Origin: an uncultured Micrococcales bacterium
Lineage (GTDB): Bacteria; Actinomycetota; Actinomycetes; Actinomycetales; Microbacteriaceae
Reading direction: 5' to 3'
NCBI GenBank assembly: GCA_903831585.1
Contig: CAIKYE010000094.1
Span: 1-16,357, forward strand
Length of the DNA: 16,357 nt
Shown here one piece after another: positions 1-8,131 of the stretch (positions are counted from its first letter, which is position 1; every line of letters starts with the position of its first letter). The notes under the pieces are model-generated. The model did no database searches. It was not told where the DNA came from and was given only the letters and a program-made list of their open reading frames with translations. Made by a program: the position numbers and the translations under genes.

Positions 1-580
1 AAAGGGCGCTGGAGCCACAAGCCTCTCACTTGACATTGCGCCCTTCACTTTGATTGGAGCGACAACTCGCTCAGGCGTCTTGGCCAATCCCTTTCGCGAT
101 CGTTTTGGTTTCACTGCGAATCTCGAGTTTTATTCGAACGAGGAGCTAGAAGCGGTGCTTGATCGCGCGGCAAAGCGTTTGGATATCCGCGCGTTGCCGG
201 CTGCCCTCGCCGCAATCGCAAAACGCAGCAGAGGAACCCCGAGAATCGCCAACCGCTTACTTCGTCGCGTTCGTGATTTTGCTCTGGTCAACAATTTCGT
301 TGAGATTTCAGACGATGTCGCAAGGGAAGCACTGGAACTATTCGAAGTTGATCAGCTCGGCTTAGATCGACTTGATCGACAGGTTTTGACGGTTCTATGC
401 ACAAGCTACGCCGATAGGGCAGTCGGCATTTCTACCATTGCCGTCACTGTGGGCGAGGAGCAAGAAACTATCGAGGGCGTAGTTGAGCCTTTCCTAGTTA
501 GGGCCGGTCTGGTAATTCGCACCCCAAAGGGCCGTGAAGCCACTGATGCGGCATACCGACACCTCGGTTTGAGGCCTTAG
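1..580 (+). CDS. ruvB: Holliday junction ATP-dependent DNA helicase RuvB (3' part)
   Basis: RuvB is the AAA+ motor that drives branch migration of Holliday junctions with RuvA and RuvC. The gene enters from the left edge: the frame is open from base 2, about 192 residues are visible, and the TAG stop is at 578-580. Against a usual length of about 340 residues, the N-terminal ~150 with Walker A and B are outside the window. Visible parts in order are the sensor-1 stretch ([11 protein letters not shown]), the arginine-finger box (NPFRDRFGF), the sensor-2 helix ([12 protein letters not shown]) and the C-terminal winged-helix DNA-binding domain (from [11 protein letters not shown] to RHLGL). An ATG at 50 is internal, because the conserved residues [17 protein letters not shown] precede it in the same frame. 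In actinobacteria ruvCAB normally sits upstream of yajC-secDF, as here. Identification is firm. Confidence 0.97.
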   Translation, partial: KGAGATSLSLDIAPFTLIGATTRSGVLANPFRDRFGFTANLEFYSNEELEAVLDRAAKRLDIRALPAALAAIAKRSRGTPRIANRLLRRVRDFALVNNFVEISDDVAREALELFEVDQLGLDRLDRQVLTVLCTSYADRAVGISTIAVTVGEEQETIEGVVEPFLVRAGLVIRTPKGREATDAAYRHLGLRP

Positions 581-617
581 AACTGCTCGTCAAGGCTCTG
601 AAAAGGTCTGCTTCGCC

Positions 618-623
618 TATAAT
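618..623 (+). promoter_or_regulatory. Possible -10 element upstream of yajC
   Basis: The 91-nt gap between ruvB and yajC contains a perfect TATAAT at 618-623, which would start a transcript near 630. No TTGACA-like hexamer lies 15-19 bp upstream (GCTCTG at 17 bp) and there is no TGn extension, so activity is uncertain. Two small 4-bp stems (TGGC/GCCA and GCGC/GCGC, within 624-642) follow it. The yajC-secDF-rel group may instead be read through from ruvB. Confidence 0.35.
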
Positions 624-671
624 TGGCAAAGCGCCATTGCGCTCGATATCAGCTAACTAAAGTAGGCCACC

Positions 672-1013
672 TTGGAAAACATCATCCTGTTCGCAGCTCT
701 TGCCGTTCTTATCTTGTTCATGTTCCGAAACAACAAAAAGCGCAAGCAGCAAGCCGAGGAACTTCAGGGTTCTATTGCCGTTGGAGCGAATGTGATGCTA
801 ACCAGCGGCATTTACGGGAGAATCACAGCCATTGACGGCGACAAACTAGTAATCGAATCAACTCCTGGCACTAGCCTGAGCGTCGTGAAGCTGGCTGTTC
901 GAGAGATCATTGCCAAGGATGTCGCTGTTACCAAGACGGCGAGTAAGTCGACCAAGCCTGCTGCAAAGACTGCTGCGAAGCCTGCGACTGCAGCCAAGAA
1001 GACCGCGAAGTAA
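672..1013 (+). CDS. yajC: Preprotein translocase subunit YajC
   Basis: YajC is a small single-pass membrane protein that associates with SecDF and the SecYEG translocon. The start is a TTG at 672: an in-frame TAG lies at 663-665, so no upstream start is possible, and AGTAGG at 661-666 gives a weak ribosome binding site with a 5-nt spacer. Of 113 residues, 3-18 form the membrane helix (IILFAALAVLILFMF), followed by a basic stop-transfer patch (RNNKKRKQQ). The conserved YajC core (VGANVMLTSGIYGRITAIDGDKLVIES) spans about 37-63. Residues 84-113 form a Lys/Ala/Thr/Pro-rich tail (KPAAKTAAKPATAAKK) beyond the usual domain, similar to the tail of the 102-residue protein at 10677. It lies upstream of secD and secF, as in many bacteria. 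Confidence 0.95.
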   Translation: MENIILFAALAVLILFMFRNNKKRKQQAEELQGSIAVGANVMLTSGIYGRITAIDGDKLVIESTPGTSLSVVKLAVREIIAKDVAVTKTASKSTKPAAKTAAKPATAAKKTAK

Positions 1014-1027
1014 GCGAAGGATCGAAA

Positions 1028-2749
1028 TTGGCTTCATCTGTAACTAAACCAGCACGCAAAAAACTTGCCTGGTTGTTGGCCATGGTTGTTGGTTTTGCCG
1101 GCCTCATCGGACTTGGCATTTCGACTAACACTGCCGGTGCAACCTTCGTTCCCGAGCTAGCGCTCGACCTTCAGGGTGGAACTTCGATTATTTTGTCACC
1201 TTCGGTTGCCGAGGGAGAAACCATTTCTGCAGAACAACTCAGTCAGGCAGTTGCCATCATCCGTGCTCGCGTTGACTCAACCGGTGTTTCGGAATCAACA
1301 ATCACGACATCGGGCAATAGCAACATCGTGGTTGAGATTCCAGGTGTTCCTTCAGAGACGACACTCCAGCTAATTAAGAGCAGCGCGAAACTCGAATTTA
1401 GGCCCGTGCTAATTGCTTCTGCCGGAACTGCAGCCCAGGTTGGTGGAGAAACAAATACCGGTTCTGCAAGTCCATCGGCTTCTGCGAGCGCTTCAGTACC
1501 TCCAGTTGTCACTCCTAGCGTCGCACCGACCGATGGCAGCGATTTGAACTGGGTAAGTGCAGAACTCAGAACCAAATTTGACGCTTTCGATTGCTCCACT
1601 CAGTTCAGAGCACCGGGGCAGGTGGACGATCCAAAAGTTCCACTAATCACCTGTGACCAGGGCCGCTTTCAGAAATACATTCTCGGACCGGTTGAACTCG
1701 ATGGCACCAACATCTCCGATGCCTCTGCCGGCACCATAACCACTTCAACTGGCGCAGCCACAAACGAGTGGGCCGTTAACCTTCAGTTCGACGCAGAGGG
1801 AACCACCACATTCAGTAACGTCACTTCACGCTTGTTTCCGCTCGAGAGCCCGAGAAATCAATTTGCGGTAACGCTTGATGGCTACGTAATCACAGACCCT
1901 CAGGCTAAGGCCGTTATCACAAACGGTTCAGCACAGATCACCGGTGGATTCACAAAAGAGTCTTCTAAGGGTCTTGCAGATCAGTTGAAGTACGGTTCAC
2001 TTCCAATTGGCTTTGAGGTTCAAAGCCAAGAAAACATCTCGGCAACCCTTGGTAGCGAATCACTCAGAAGTGGTCTTCTAGCGGGCCTAATCGGTCTACT
2101 GCTCGTCGTGGTTTACTCCTTTTTCCAGTACCGTGCTCTAGCGGCAGTGACCGTTGGCTCGCTGATTGTTGCCGCACTGCTTGCCTATCTTTGTATTGCT
2201 CTGCTTTCATGGCGACAGGGATACAGGCTCTCCCTTTCTGGTGTGGCTGGTCTGATCGTTGCGATTGGTATTACCGCCGACTCCTTCATCGTCTACTTCG
2301 AGCGTGTGAGAGACGAACTTCGCGATGGGCGAGCTCTTAGTACAGCGGTAGACGCGGCTTGGACTCGAGCAATTCGTACCATCCTGGTGTCTGACGGTGT
2401 CAGCATGCTCGCGGCCGTCGTTCTATTCACCCTGACCGTAGGTAGCGTGAAGGGCTTTGCGTTCACACTCGGTCTAACCACACTTGTTGACCTAGCTGTT
2501 GTGGTCCTCTTCACCCATCCGATTCTTCAGATTCTTGCTCAACGCAAGTTCTTTAGTTCTGGGCACAAGTGGTCGGGCTTCGATTCCAAGGCACTTGGCG
2601 GTTCAATTTACCTGGGTCGCGGCAAGTTTGCGGTTTCGAATCGTGTCAGTGACGCACAAAAGGGCAAGGCTTCGAAGGAAGCCGAAAAACGCCAGACAAT
2701 TGCAGAGCGAAAAGCTGCCCAGGCGAACGAGAGTGGAGCGCAGAAATAA
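1028..2749 (+). CDS. secD: Protein translocase subunit SecD
   Basis: SecD works with SecF as the proton-driven RND-type helper that pulls exported proteins through SecYEG. The start is a TTG at 1028 with GAAGGA at 1016-1021 and a 6-nt spacer. In 573 residues: TM1 at about 13-32; the D1 motif LALDLQGGTS at 44-53; the extracytoplasmic domain to about 345; a Ser/Pro/Ala-rich insert at 144-169; and a Cys pair, C189 and C209, that could form a disulfide. The membrane block follows, with TM2 at about 349-366, the GITADSFIVYFERVRDE motif at 414-430 carrying the Asp and Arg residues tied to proton coupling, and GSVKGFAFTLGLTTLVDL near 472-489. The ITADSF form in place of the proteobacterial VDANVL form is typical of actinobacteria. 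The C-terminal 35 residues are charged and rich in Ala and Lys. It overlaps secF by one base (TAATG). Confidence 0.97.
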   Translation: MASSVTKPARKKLAWLLAMVVGFAGLIGLGISTNTAGATFVPELALDLQGGTSIILSPSVAEGETISAEQLSQAVAIIRARVDSTGVSESTITTSGNSNIVVEIPGVPSETTLQLIKSSAKLEFRPVLIASAGTAAQVGGETNTGSASPSASASASVPPVVTPSVAPTDGSDLNWVSAELRTKFDAFDCSTQFRAPGQVDDPKVPLITCDQGRFQKYILGPVELDGTNISDASAGTITTSTGAATNEWAVNLQFDAEGTTTFSNVTSRLFPLESPRNQFAVTLDGYVITDPQAKAVITNGSAQITGGFTKESSKGLADQLKYGSLPIGFEVQSQENISATLGSESLRSGLLAGLIGLLLVVVYSFFQYRALAAVTVGSLIVAALLAYLCIALLSWRQGYRLSLSGVAGLIVAIGITADSFIVYFERVRDELRDGRALSTAVDAAWTRAIRTILVSDGVSMLAAVVLFTLTVGSVKGFAFTLGLTTLVDLAVVVLFTHPILQILAQRKFFSSGHKWSGFDSKALGGSIYLGRGKFAVSNRVSDAQKGKASKEAEKRQTIAERKAAQANESGAQK

Positions 2750-3720
2750 TGTCTAGATTTGGTGACTTCGGAAACGATCTTTACAGTGGCGCGAGGTCAA
2801 TCGATTTCGTAGGGCGCAGAAAGATTTTCTACATCATTGCTCTCGTGATGATCGCACTTGCTGTTGCTCTTCCGGCGGCAAGAGGTGGATTCAACTTCGG
2901 AATCGAATTCCGTGGAGGATCTGAGTTTCGCGTGAGCGGCGTAGAACAAACCCAACAGCGAGTCGCAATTGATGCGGTTCAATCAGTTGTGGCAGAAGCC
3001 AACCCATCGGTCACAGCGGTTGGCACAAGTGACCTTCGAGTTCAAACCGAACAGCTTTCACCGACCGAATCTGAAGAGGTTCGAGTTGCATTAGCAAACG
3101 CGTTTAATATCAACTCGTCATCGGTAGCCAGTTCGTTCATCGGTGCAAACTGGGGAGCTGACATTACATCGAAAGCGTTCTTCGGTCTGCTTGTCTTCGT
3201 GGTCATAGCTTTCGTGCTTATGGCTATCTACTTCAGAACCCTGAAGATGTCATTCGCGGCAATGATCGCGCTATTCCATGACCTGATTTTGACTGCTGGC
3301 ATATATGGAGCGCTTGGCTTCGAAGTTACCCCGGCAGCCGTAATCGGTTTCCTAACGATTCTCGGTTACTCGCTTTATGACACCGTCGTCGTTTTCGACA
3401 AAATTCGTGAGAACACCTTCGAGGTTGAGTTCAGCGAGACAGCAACCTTTGCCGAACGCGTAAATCTAGCTATCAACCAGACGCTCGTGCGCTCGATCAA
3501 CACATCTGTGGTGGCCGTCCTGCCTGTGGCCTCTATTCTGTTTATCGGAGCGGTCTTGCTAGGAGCTGGAACGCTTAGAGACATTGCTCTCGCGCTGTTC
3601 ATCGGCATCATCGTCGGAACATACTCAACCATTTTCATTGCGGCTCCGGTGTATTCGCACCTTCGTGAGGGCGAGTCAAAGTACGTTAGCGCTGCCAAGA
3701 AGGTGCTCTCTAGTCGTTAG
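2749..3720 (+). CDS. secF: Protein translocase subunit SecF
   Basis: SecF is the second half of the SecDF complex. Its ATG at 2749 shares its A with the secD stop (TAATG), and GGAG at 2735-2738 gives a binding site, so translation is probably coupled to secD. In 323 residues: TM1 at about 27-43; the FGIEFRGGSEF motif at 50-60; a short extracytoplasmic domain to about 135; TM2 at about 143-161; then the conserved HDLILTAGIYG (177-187) and ILGYSLYDTVVVFDKIREN (204-222) motifs, and GAGTLRDIALALFIGIIVG near 272-290. Length and all RND-like motifs are normal, and the product should lie in the cytoplasmic membrane. Only 28 nt separate it from rel, with no terminator visible. Confidence 0.97.
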   Translation: MSRFGDFGNDLYSGARSIDFVGRRKIFYIIALVMIALAVALPAARGGFNFGIEFRGGSEFRVSGVEQTQQRVAIDAVQSVVAEANPSVTAVGTSDLRVQTEQLSPTESEEVRVALANAFNINSSSVASSFIGANWGADITSKAFFGLLVFVVIAFVLMAIYFRTLKMSFAAMIALFHDLILTAGIYGALGFEVTPAAVIGFLTILGYSLYDTVVVFDKIRENTFEVEFSETATFAERVNLAINQTLVRSINTSVVAVLPVASILFIGAVLLGAGTLRDIALALFIGIIVGTYSTIFIAAPVYSHLREGESKYVSAAKKVLSSR

Positions 3721-3748
3721 GCTTAAGACTTATTCATAGGAGTAAGTC

Positions 3749-5998
3749 GTGAGTGACCCAACGCCAACAACGAGCATCGGCAGCCTGAAGGGCATGTTGC
3801 CCAGGCTGTTCTCGAAGCATGGCGCTTACACGACCGCATTGGCCGAAGTCGTTCGACTCGCCAAGCTGAACCACCCCAAGGGCGATGTTTCAATTGTCGA
3901 ACGAGCCTTCGTCGCCGCAGAACTGGCACACAGAGATCAACTGCGCAAGAGCGGCGAACCCTACATAACGCACCCCTTGGCAGTGGCACAAATTCTTGCT
4001 GAGTTGGGTATTGGCCCAATTACCTTGGCGGCTGCACTATTGCATGACACCGTTGAAGACACCGACTACAAGCTAGACCAGCTAGAAAAGGATTTCGGTG
4101 CTGAGGTTGCCATGCTTGTCGATGGTGTCACTAAGCTCGACAAAGTTAAGTTCGGAGACCATGCGCAGGCCGAGACCGTTCGAAAGATGGTTGTTGCGAT
4201 GTCTAGGGACATTCGTGTTTTGGTAATCAAGCTTGCCGATCGTCTACACAATGCACGAACTTGGGGCTTCGTTCCAGAAGAGACAGCCAGGCGCAAGGCG
4301 CAAGAGACATTAGAGATTTATGCTCCGCTTGCGCATCGACTTGGAATAAGCACAATCAAGTGGGAACTAGAAGATATTTCGTTCTCGGTGCTTTACCCCA
4401 AGGTTCACGAAGAGATTGTCAATCTGGTAGCACAGCGTGCACCTCAACGAGAAGAATTCATTGCCACGATTCTGAGTGAAATCGACGAAGACCTCAAAGA
4501 GAACAAGATTAAGGGAAGCGTAGCTGGCCGTCCTAAGCAGTATTACTCGATATATCAAAAGATGGTGGTTCGCGGCCGCGAATTCGATGACATTTATGAC
4601 CTGGTAGGCATTCGCGTTCTCGTGACGTCAATTCGAGACTGCTATGCGGTGCTCGGTGCTATCCACGCAAGGTGGAACCCGGTTCCAGGCCGCTTCAAGG
4701 ATTACATCGCTATGCCCAAGTTCAATCTCTACCAGTCCCTTCACACAACTGTCATCGGTCCAAAAGGTAGATCAGTCGAGATTCAAATTCGTACCCAAGA
4801 GATGCACCAACGAGCCGAATACGGTGTAGCGGCTCACTGGAAGTACAAGGAGCAAGCTGGCAAGACCGGTGAGGTGGCCGACGAAGATCTAACCTGGTTA
4901 AAGCATCTGACCGACTGGCAGGCCGAGACTCAAGACCCCAGCGAGTTTCTCGACTCACTGCGATTCGAGATCGGTGCCAAAGAGGTCTATGTGTTCACAC
5001 CAAAGGGCAAAGTAATCGGCCTAACGGGTGGCGCAACTCCGGTCGATTTCGCCTATGCGGTTCACACTGATGTTGGCCATCGAACCATGGGTGCCAAGGT
5101 CAACGGCCGTCTTGTTCCGCTGGAAACTCCGCTTAATTCTGGCGACGTTGTCGAGATTTTCACGAGCAAATCTATCGAAGCTGGACCGTCAAAAGACTGG
5201 CTCAATTTCACGAAGTCACCTCGAGCCAGGGCGAAAATCAAGCAGTGGTTTAGCGCCGAGCGACGTGAAGATGCGGTTGAGCAGGGCAAAGAGTCAATCG
5301 CAAAGGCTATGCGCAAGCACAATCTTCCGCTACAGAAGATGATGTCCGGCGAATCGTTGCTCACGCTCGCGCAGGATCTCAAGTTGGCTGATGTTGAGTC
5401 GCTTTTTGCCGCGGTCGGAGAGGGTCACATATCTGCTCAGCAGGTCGTCGAGAAGATTACGGCGTCGCTTGCCACCGATTCTGACGCCGCCGAGGCGGTA
5501 TTCGAGTTGCCTAACCGGACCGGCTCTGCCAGACGCGACCGCCAGGGCTCATCGGGAATTTTGGTTAGGGGAGATGCCGATGTGATGGCAAAACTCGCCC
5601 GATGCTGCACGCCCGTGCCCGGTGATCCAATCATGGGATTTGTTACGCGCGGCAGTGGTGTTTCGGTTCACAGAAACGACTGCAGGAACGTTGAACAGCT
5701 GAGACTCGAACCGGAGCGTCTCATGGATGTTTCTTGGGCTGAAAACTCTAAGTCGCTATTTCTTGTGCAGATTCAGATTGAAGCGCTTGACCGGGGCGGT
5801 CTTTTGAGCGACGTGACTCGTGTGCTAAGCGAGCATCATGTGAACATTCTTTCGGCGTCGGTTTCGACGCGAAGTGACAGAGTTGCCCTCAGTCGTTTTG
5901 TCTTTGAAATGGGAGACGCGAACACTCTCGAGCACCTGCTAAATGCAGTGCGTCGAATAGAAGCTGTCTATGACGTTTATCGCGTCAACAACGGCTAG
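3749..5998 (+). CDS. rel: Bifunctional (p)ppGpp synthetase/hydrolase (RSH family)
   Basis: This long RelA/SpoT homologue makes and degrades (p)ppGpp, the stringent-response alarmone. The start is GTG at 3749, with AGGAG at 3738-3742 and a 6-nt spacer. The 749 residues show every expected part. The hydrolase HD domain has H75, H99-D100 (LLHDTVED) and D164 (KLADRLHN), so hydrolysis should be intact. The synthetase domain has RFKD at 315-318, the RxKD form of bifunctional enzymes rather than the ExDD form of RelA, followed by YQSLHTTV at 328-335. TGS spans about 410-472; the Cys-containing regulatory segment (ARCCTPVPGD...HRNDC) about 617-645; ACT about 668-745. Its TAG stop shares bases with the stop of the opposing DUF349 gene. 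In Streptomyces and mycobacteria the homologous gene follows secF with apt in between; apt is absent here. Often annotated relA. Confidence 0.97.
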   Translation: MSDPTPTTSIGSLKGMLPRLFSKHGAYTTALAEVVRLAKLNHPKGDVSIVERAFVAAELAHRDQLRKSGEPYITHPLAVAQILAELGIGPITLAAALLHDTVEDTDYKLDQLEKDFGAEVAMLVDGVTKLDKVKFGDHAQAETVRKMVVAMSRDIRVLVIKLADRLHNARTWGFVPEETARRKAQETLEIYAPLAHRLGISTIKWELEDISFSVLYPKVHEEIVNLVAQRAPQREEFIATILSEIDEDLKENKIKGSVAGRPKQYYSIYQKMVVRGREFDDIYDLVGIRVLVTSIRDCYAVLGAIHARWNPVPGRFKDYIAMPKFNLYQSLHTTVIGPKGRSVEIQIRTQEMHQRAEYGVAAHWKYKEQAGKTGEVADEDLTWLKHLTDWQAETQDPSEFLDSLRFEIGAKEVYVFTPKGKVIGLTGGATPVDFAYAVHTDVGHRTMGAKVNGRLVPLETPLNSGDVVEIFTSKSIEAGPSKDWLNFTKSPRARAKIKQWFSAERREDAVEQGKESIAKAMRKHNLPLQKMMSGESLLTLAQDLKLADVESLFAAVGEGHISAQQVVEKITASLATDSDAAEAVFELPNRTGSARRDRQGSSGILVRGDADVMAKLARCCTPVPGDPIMGFVTRGSGVSVHRNDCRNVEQLRLEPERLMDVSWAENSKSLFLVQIQIEALDRGGLLSDVTRVLSEHHVNILSASVSTRSDRVALSRFVFEMGDANTLEHLLNAVRRIEAVYDVYRVNNG

Positions 5999-7227
5999 TT
6001 AGCCGCCGTCTTCACGGTTTCTAACCAAGCCTTGCGTGCGGCAAGTGCTTCGTTGGCAGCAGCGATCTTCTTCTGGTCGTTCGTCGCTGTGGCGGCCTTT
6101 AGAGCAGCTTCGAGCTTCTCAATTGCCGATTCCAGCTGCGTGATGACCGAATTGCTTCGATCTATCGAGGCTGGATCGCTCTTTCGCCAGTGGTCTTGCT
6201 CTGCGGTGCGAACTCGAGACTCGATGTTGCGCAACTTGTCTTCAACCTCGCGAACCTTGTCTTTCGGAACTTTGCCAATCTTTTCCCACTTCTTTTGAAG
6301 CTCCTGCAGCAATCTTTTGGCTTCGTCCAGTCCCTTGCTGGCGTCAATGGTCGAGTAGGTCTTTATGAGTTCAAGTTTTGCCGCCAGGTTCGCACTCTGC
6401 TCGCCAGTCTCATTTGAGACCACAACCTGTCGCGCTGAATAGATCTTGTCTCCGGCAGCCTTGAACCTTGCCCAGAGAACGTCGTCAGACTTTCCAGGCG
6501 TTCTGCCAGCGGCTTTCCACTGGTCTAGAAGTTTGCGGTAGGCGGTGGTTGCGTCTGAGCCATCTGCAGCGAGCTTCTCGGCTTGTTCGACAATCGCATT
6601 TTTGTTTGCCCGCACAGCCTTGTTGGCTGAATCTAATCCTGCGAAGTAGGCGCGCTTCGCTGTTTCGAATTTAGTTCGCGCAACAGAGAAGCGTTTCCAA
6701 ATTGGATCAGCGTCAGACTTTGAAACCTTCGCGCCATTTTTTTGCAGCTCTTGCCAATCGACGAACAGCTTGGCCATCTTTTCGGCCGATTGCTTCCACT
6801 GGGTTTTTGCTTGATCCTGGTTAGCAATCGCTTCGGCGGCCTCCGCGATGTCGGTTCTTAGTTTTAGGGCGGCGGCTCCGGCTTCTTTGTTGGCCGCGCT
6901 TCGCTTAGCCGATAGCTCAGCGATCTTCGGCTCTAGAGCGGCAACGCGAGAGCGCAAATTGTTGAGGTCTCCGACAGCGTTCGGCGTTACCAGGTCTGCA
7001 GACAATTTCTTTACTTGGGCAGAAAGATTTGGAGCTGCAACGTTGTTTTTGATTCTCTGCTCGAGAATACGAACCTGGGCATCTAGATCTGCAAACTTGT
7101 TTTCGAAGAAAGCAAGGGCTTCTTCGGGTTTGACATTTGGATACTGACCAACTTTTCGTTCAGAACCTAATTCGAGAACGTATACGTTGTTCTCTTCGTC
7201 GACTCGACCGAATTTAATTGCTGACAT
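5995..7227 (-). CDS. DUF349 domain-containing helical protein
   Basis: No biochemical function is established for this family. The minus-strand ATG is at 7227-7225, preceded by a strong AAGGAG site (CTCCT on the plus strand at 7234-7238, 6-nt spacer). The 410 residues contain few Cys, Pro or Gly and look almost wholly alpha-helical and soluble, with no signal peptide or membrane helix. After an N-terminal segment (about 1-35) and a coiled-coil-like stretch (about 36-135), three DUF349-type repeats can be seen at roughly 143-200 (core DPIWKRFSVARTKFETAKR), 225-268 (LWARFKAAGDKIYSAR) and 300-348 (LQKKWEKIGKVPKDKVREVE). A heptad-like Ala/Lys/Glu helix ends the protein. It lies 46 nt downstream of the isomerase gene and probably shares its transcript. 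It converges on rel with a 4-base overlap of the coding regions. The family call is good; the role is unknown. Confidence 0.88.
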   Translation of the reverse strand: MSAIKFGRVDEENNVYVLELGSERKVGQYPNVKPEEALAFFENKFADLDAQVRILEQRIKNNVAAPNLSAQVKKLSADLVTPNAVGDLNNLRSRVAALEPKIAELSAKRSAANKEAGAAALKLRTDIAEAAEAIANQDQAKTQWKQSAEKMAKLFVDWQELQKNGAKVSKSDADPIWKRFSVARTKFETAKRAYFAGLDSANKAVRANKNAIVEQAEKLAADGSDATTAYRKLLDQWKAAGRTPGKSDDVLWARFKAAGDKIYSARQVVVSNETGEQSANLAAKLELIKTYSTIDASKGLDEAKRLLQELQKKWEKIGKVPKDKVREVEDKLRNIESRVRTAEQDHWRKSDPASIDRSNSVITQLESAIEKLEAALKAATATNDQKKIAAANEALAARKAWLETVKTAAN

Positions 7228-7273
7228 GGTTAGCTCCTTTTGCTAGACGCTTTCGCGTTCGTTTACAGTCTGT

Positions 7274-8068
7274 TTAGTTTAGAACTATGTCACCGAGCTT
7301 GGTTTCGACCGCAGGCCTGCCATCACTAGCATTAGCCGAACCGGCCTGTACTCCTGCATCGATAATCGGCTTCAAGCCGTCTAGACCATTAGTCACACGA
7401 CCGAAGACCGTGTAGTCAGGCAAGAGGTTGGTGTCTCCGTAGACGATGAAAAACTGCGAGCCGTTTGAGTAGGGCGAGCCCGAGTTGGCCATTGCCAAAA
7501 CTCCAGTCTCATAAACAGCTGTTCCGGCGGCTGTTGCCACGGGCGGGTTCTCGATCGGGCCGAATGAATAACCAGGGCCGCCAGTTCCCGTTCCGGTTGG
7601 GTCTCCGCACTGCAAGACAAACAAACCCGCAGTGGTGAGTCGGTGGCAAGGGACATCCTTGAAGAATCCCTTGCGCGATAGCTTAATGAAGTTTGCGGTT
7701 GCCTGGGGGGCCTTGTCTCCGAAGAGCTCAATTTCGAGTTTTGCGTTGTTCACCATCATGGAGCCACTCCAAACACGCGACTCGGCAATGGCTGGGTCTG
7801 GCACGAGAGCAGAATTTGTTTCGCTTGCAGAAGGACTTGCCGATGGTGTTGGCTCTGCCTCGACGACCTGAGAGACCTGCTGGCTAGACCAGATTAGTTG
7901 CGAGGTTACGGTGACCGCCAAAACAGCAACACCAAGCAAGAAGGCGACTCTATTGTCGCGAACTTTGCGCTGTGCTTGCTTCTCGCGAAGCTGCTGCTTC
8001 TGCTCGTATTCAGCCAACTTATTAGATGTGCTGCTGAACAGATTCTGCTGCTTCTTTTTCGATGCCAC
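7274..8068 (-). CDS. Membrane-anchored cyclophilin-type peptidyl-prolyl cis-trans isomerase
   Basis: Cyclophilins catalyse cis-trans isomerisation of X-Pro bonds. The minus-strand GTG start at 8068-8066 has a strong GGAGG site (CCTCC at 8075-8079, 6-nt spacer). The 264 residues comprise a Lys/Gln-rich cytoplasmic N-terminus (1-40), one membrane helix at about 41-60, a Ser/Pro/Ala/Thr linker (about 70-90), and a cyclophilin domain at about 100-262 that should face outward. Recognisable residues are R143 in CHRLTT, Q153 in VLQCGDP, the Gly-rich loop TGTGTGGPGYSFGP, and F207 in NGSQFFIVY; Y219 stands where human CypA has His126. Two extra residues lie between the catalytic Arg and Gln, a pattern I associate with actinobacterial PpiB proteins near rel. 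It probably helps fold exported proteins arriving via Sec. It is divergent from rarA and followed by the DUF349 gene. Confidence 0.93.
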   Translation of the reverse strand: MASKKKQQNLFSSTSNKLAEYEQKQQLREKQAQRKVRDNRVAFLLGVAVLAVTVTSQLIWSSQQVSQVVEAEPTPSASPSASETNSALVPDPAIAESRVWSGSMMVNNAKLEIELFGDKAPQATANFIKLSRKGFFKDVPCHRLTTAGLFVLQCGDPTGTGTGGPGYSFGPIENPPVATAAGTAVYETGVLAMANSGSPYSNGSQFFIVYGDTNLLPDYTVFGRVTNGLDGLKPIIDAGVQAGSANASDGRPAVETKLGDIVLN

Positions 8069-8098
8069 GATTTTCCTCCAGGATGTGTAGACCAGCCA

Positions 8099-8127
8099 AT
8101 TTTACGCACTTCAGAGAGCCTTGTCGG
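8099..8127 (-). promoter_or_regulatory. Sigma-70-type promoter for the isomerase-DUF349 pair
   Basis: Read on the minus strand, CCGACA (plus coordinates 8127-8122) is followed after exactly 17 bp by TAAAAT (8104-8099): four of six and five of six matches to the consensus -35 and -10. A transcript would start near 8092, leaving a leader of about 24 nt that carries the GGAGG site. This is the best full -35/-10 promoter I can see in the window. Assignment is by eye. Confidence 0.6.
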
Positions 8128-8131
8128 CGAG

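Noticed and set aside
624-642. Hairpins between ruvB and yajC as a terminator or riboswitch
   Set aside because: Two overlapping 4-bp stems without a T-run; too weak to support either call.
1243-1599. 118-codon minus-strand frame inside secD
   Set aside because: Shadow of the Ser/Ala/Thr-rich coding strand; no binding site or family likeness.
7247-7258. ACGC-GAAA-GCGT hairpin (minus strand) between the isomerase and DUF349 genes as a terminator
   Set aside because: The stem is only 4 bp and is followed by TCTAGC, not a T-run, so it cannot be an intrinsic terminator; at most it is a small mRNA structure.
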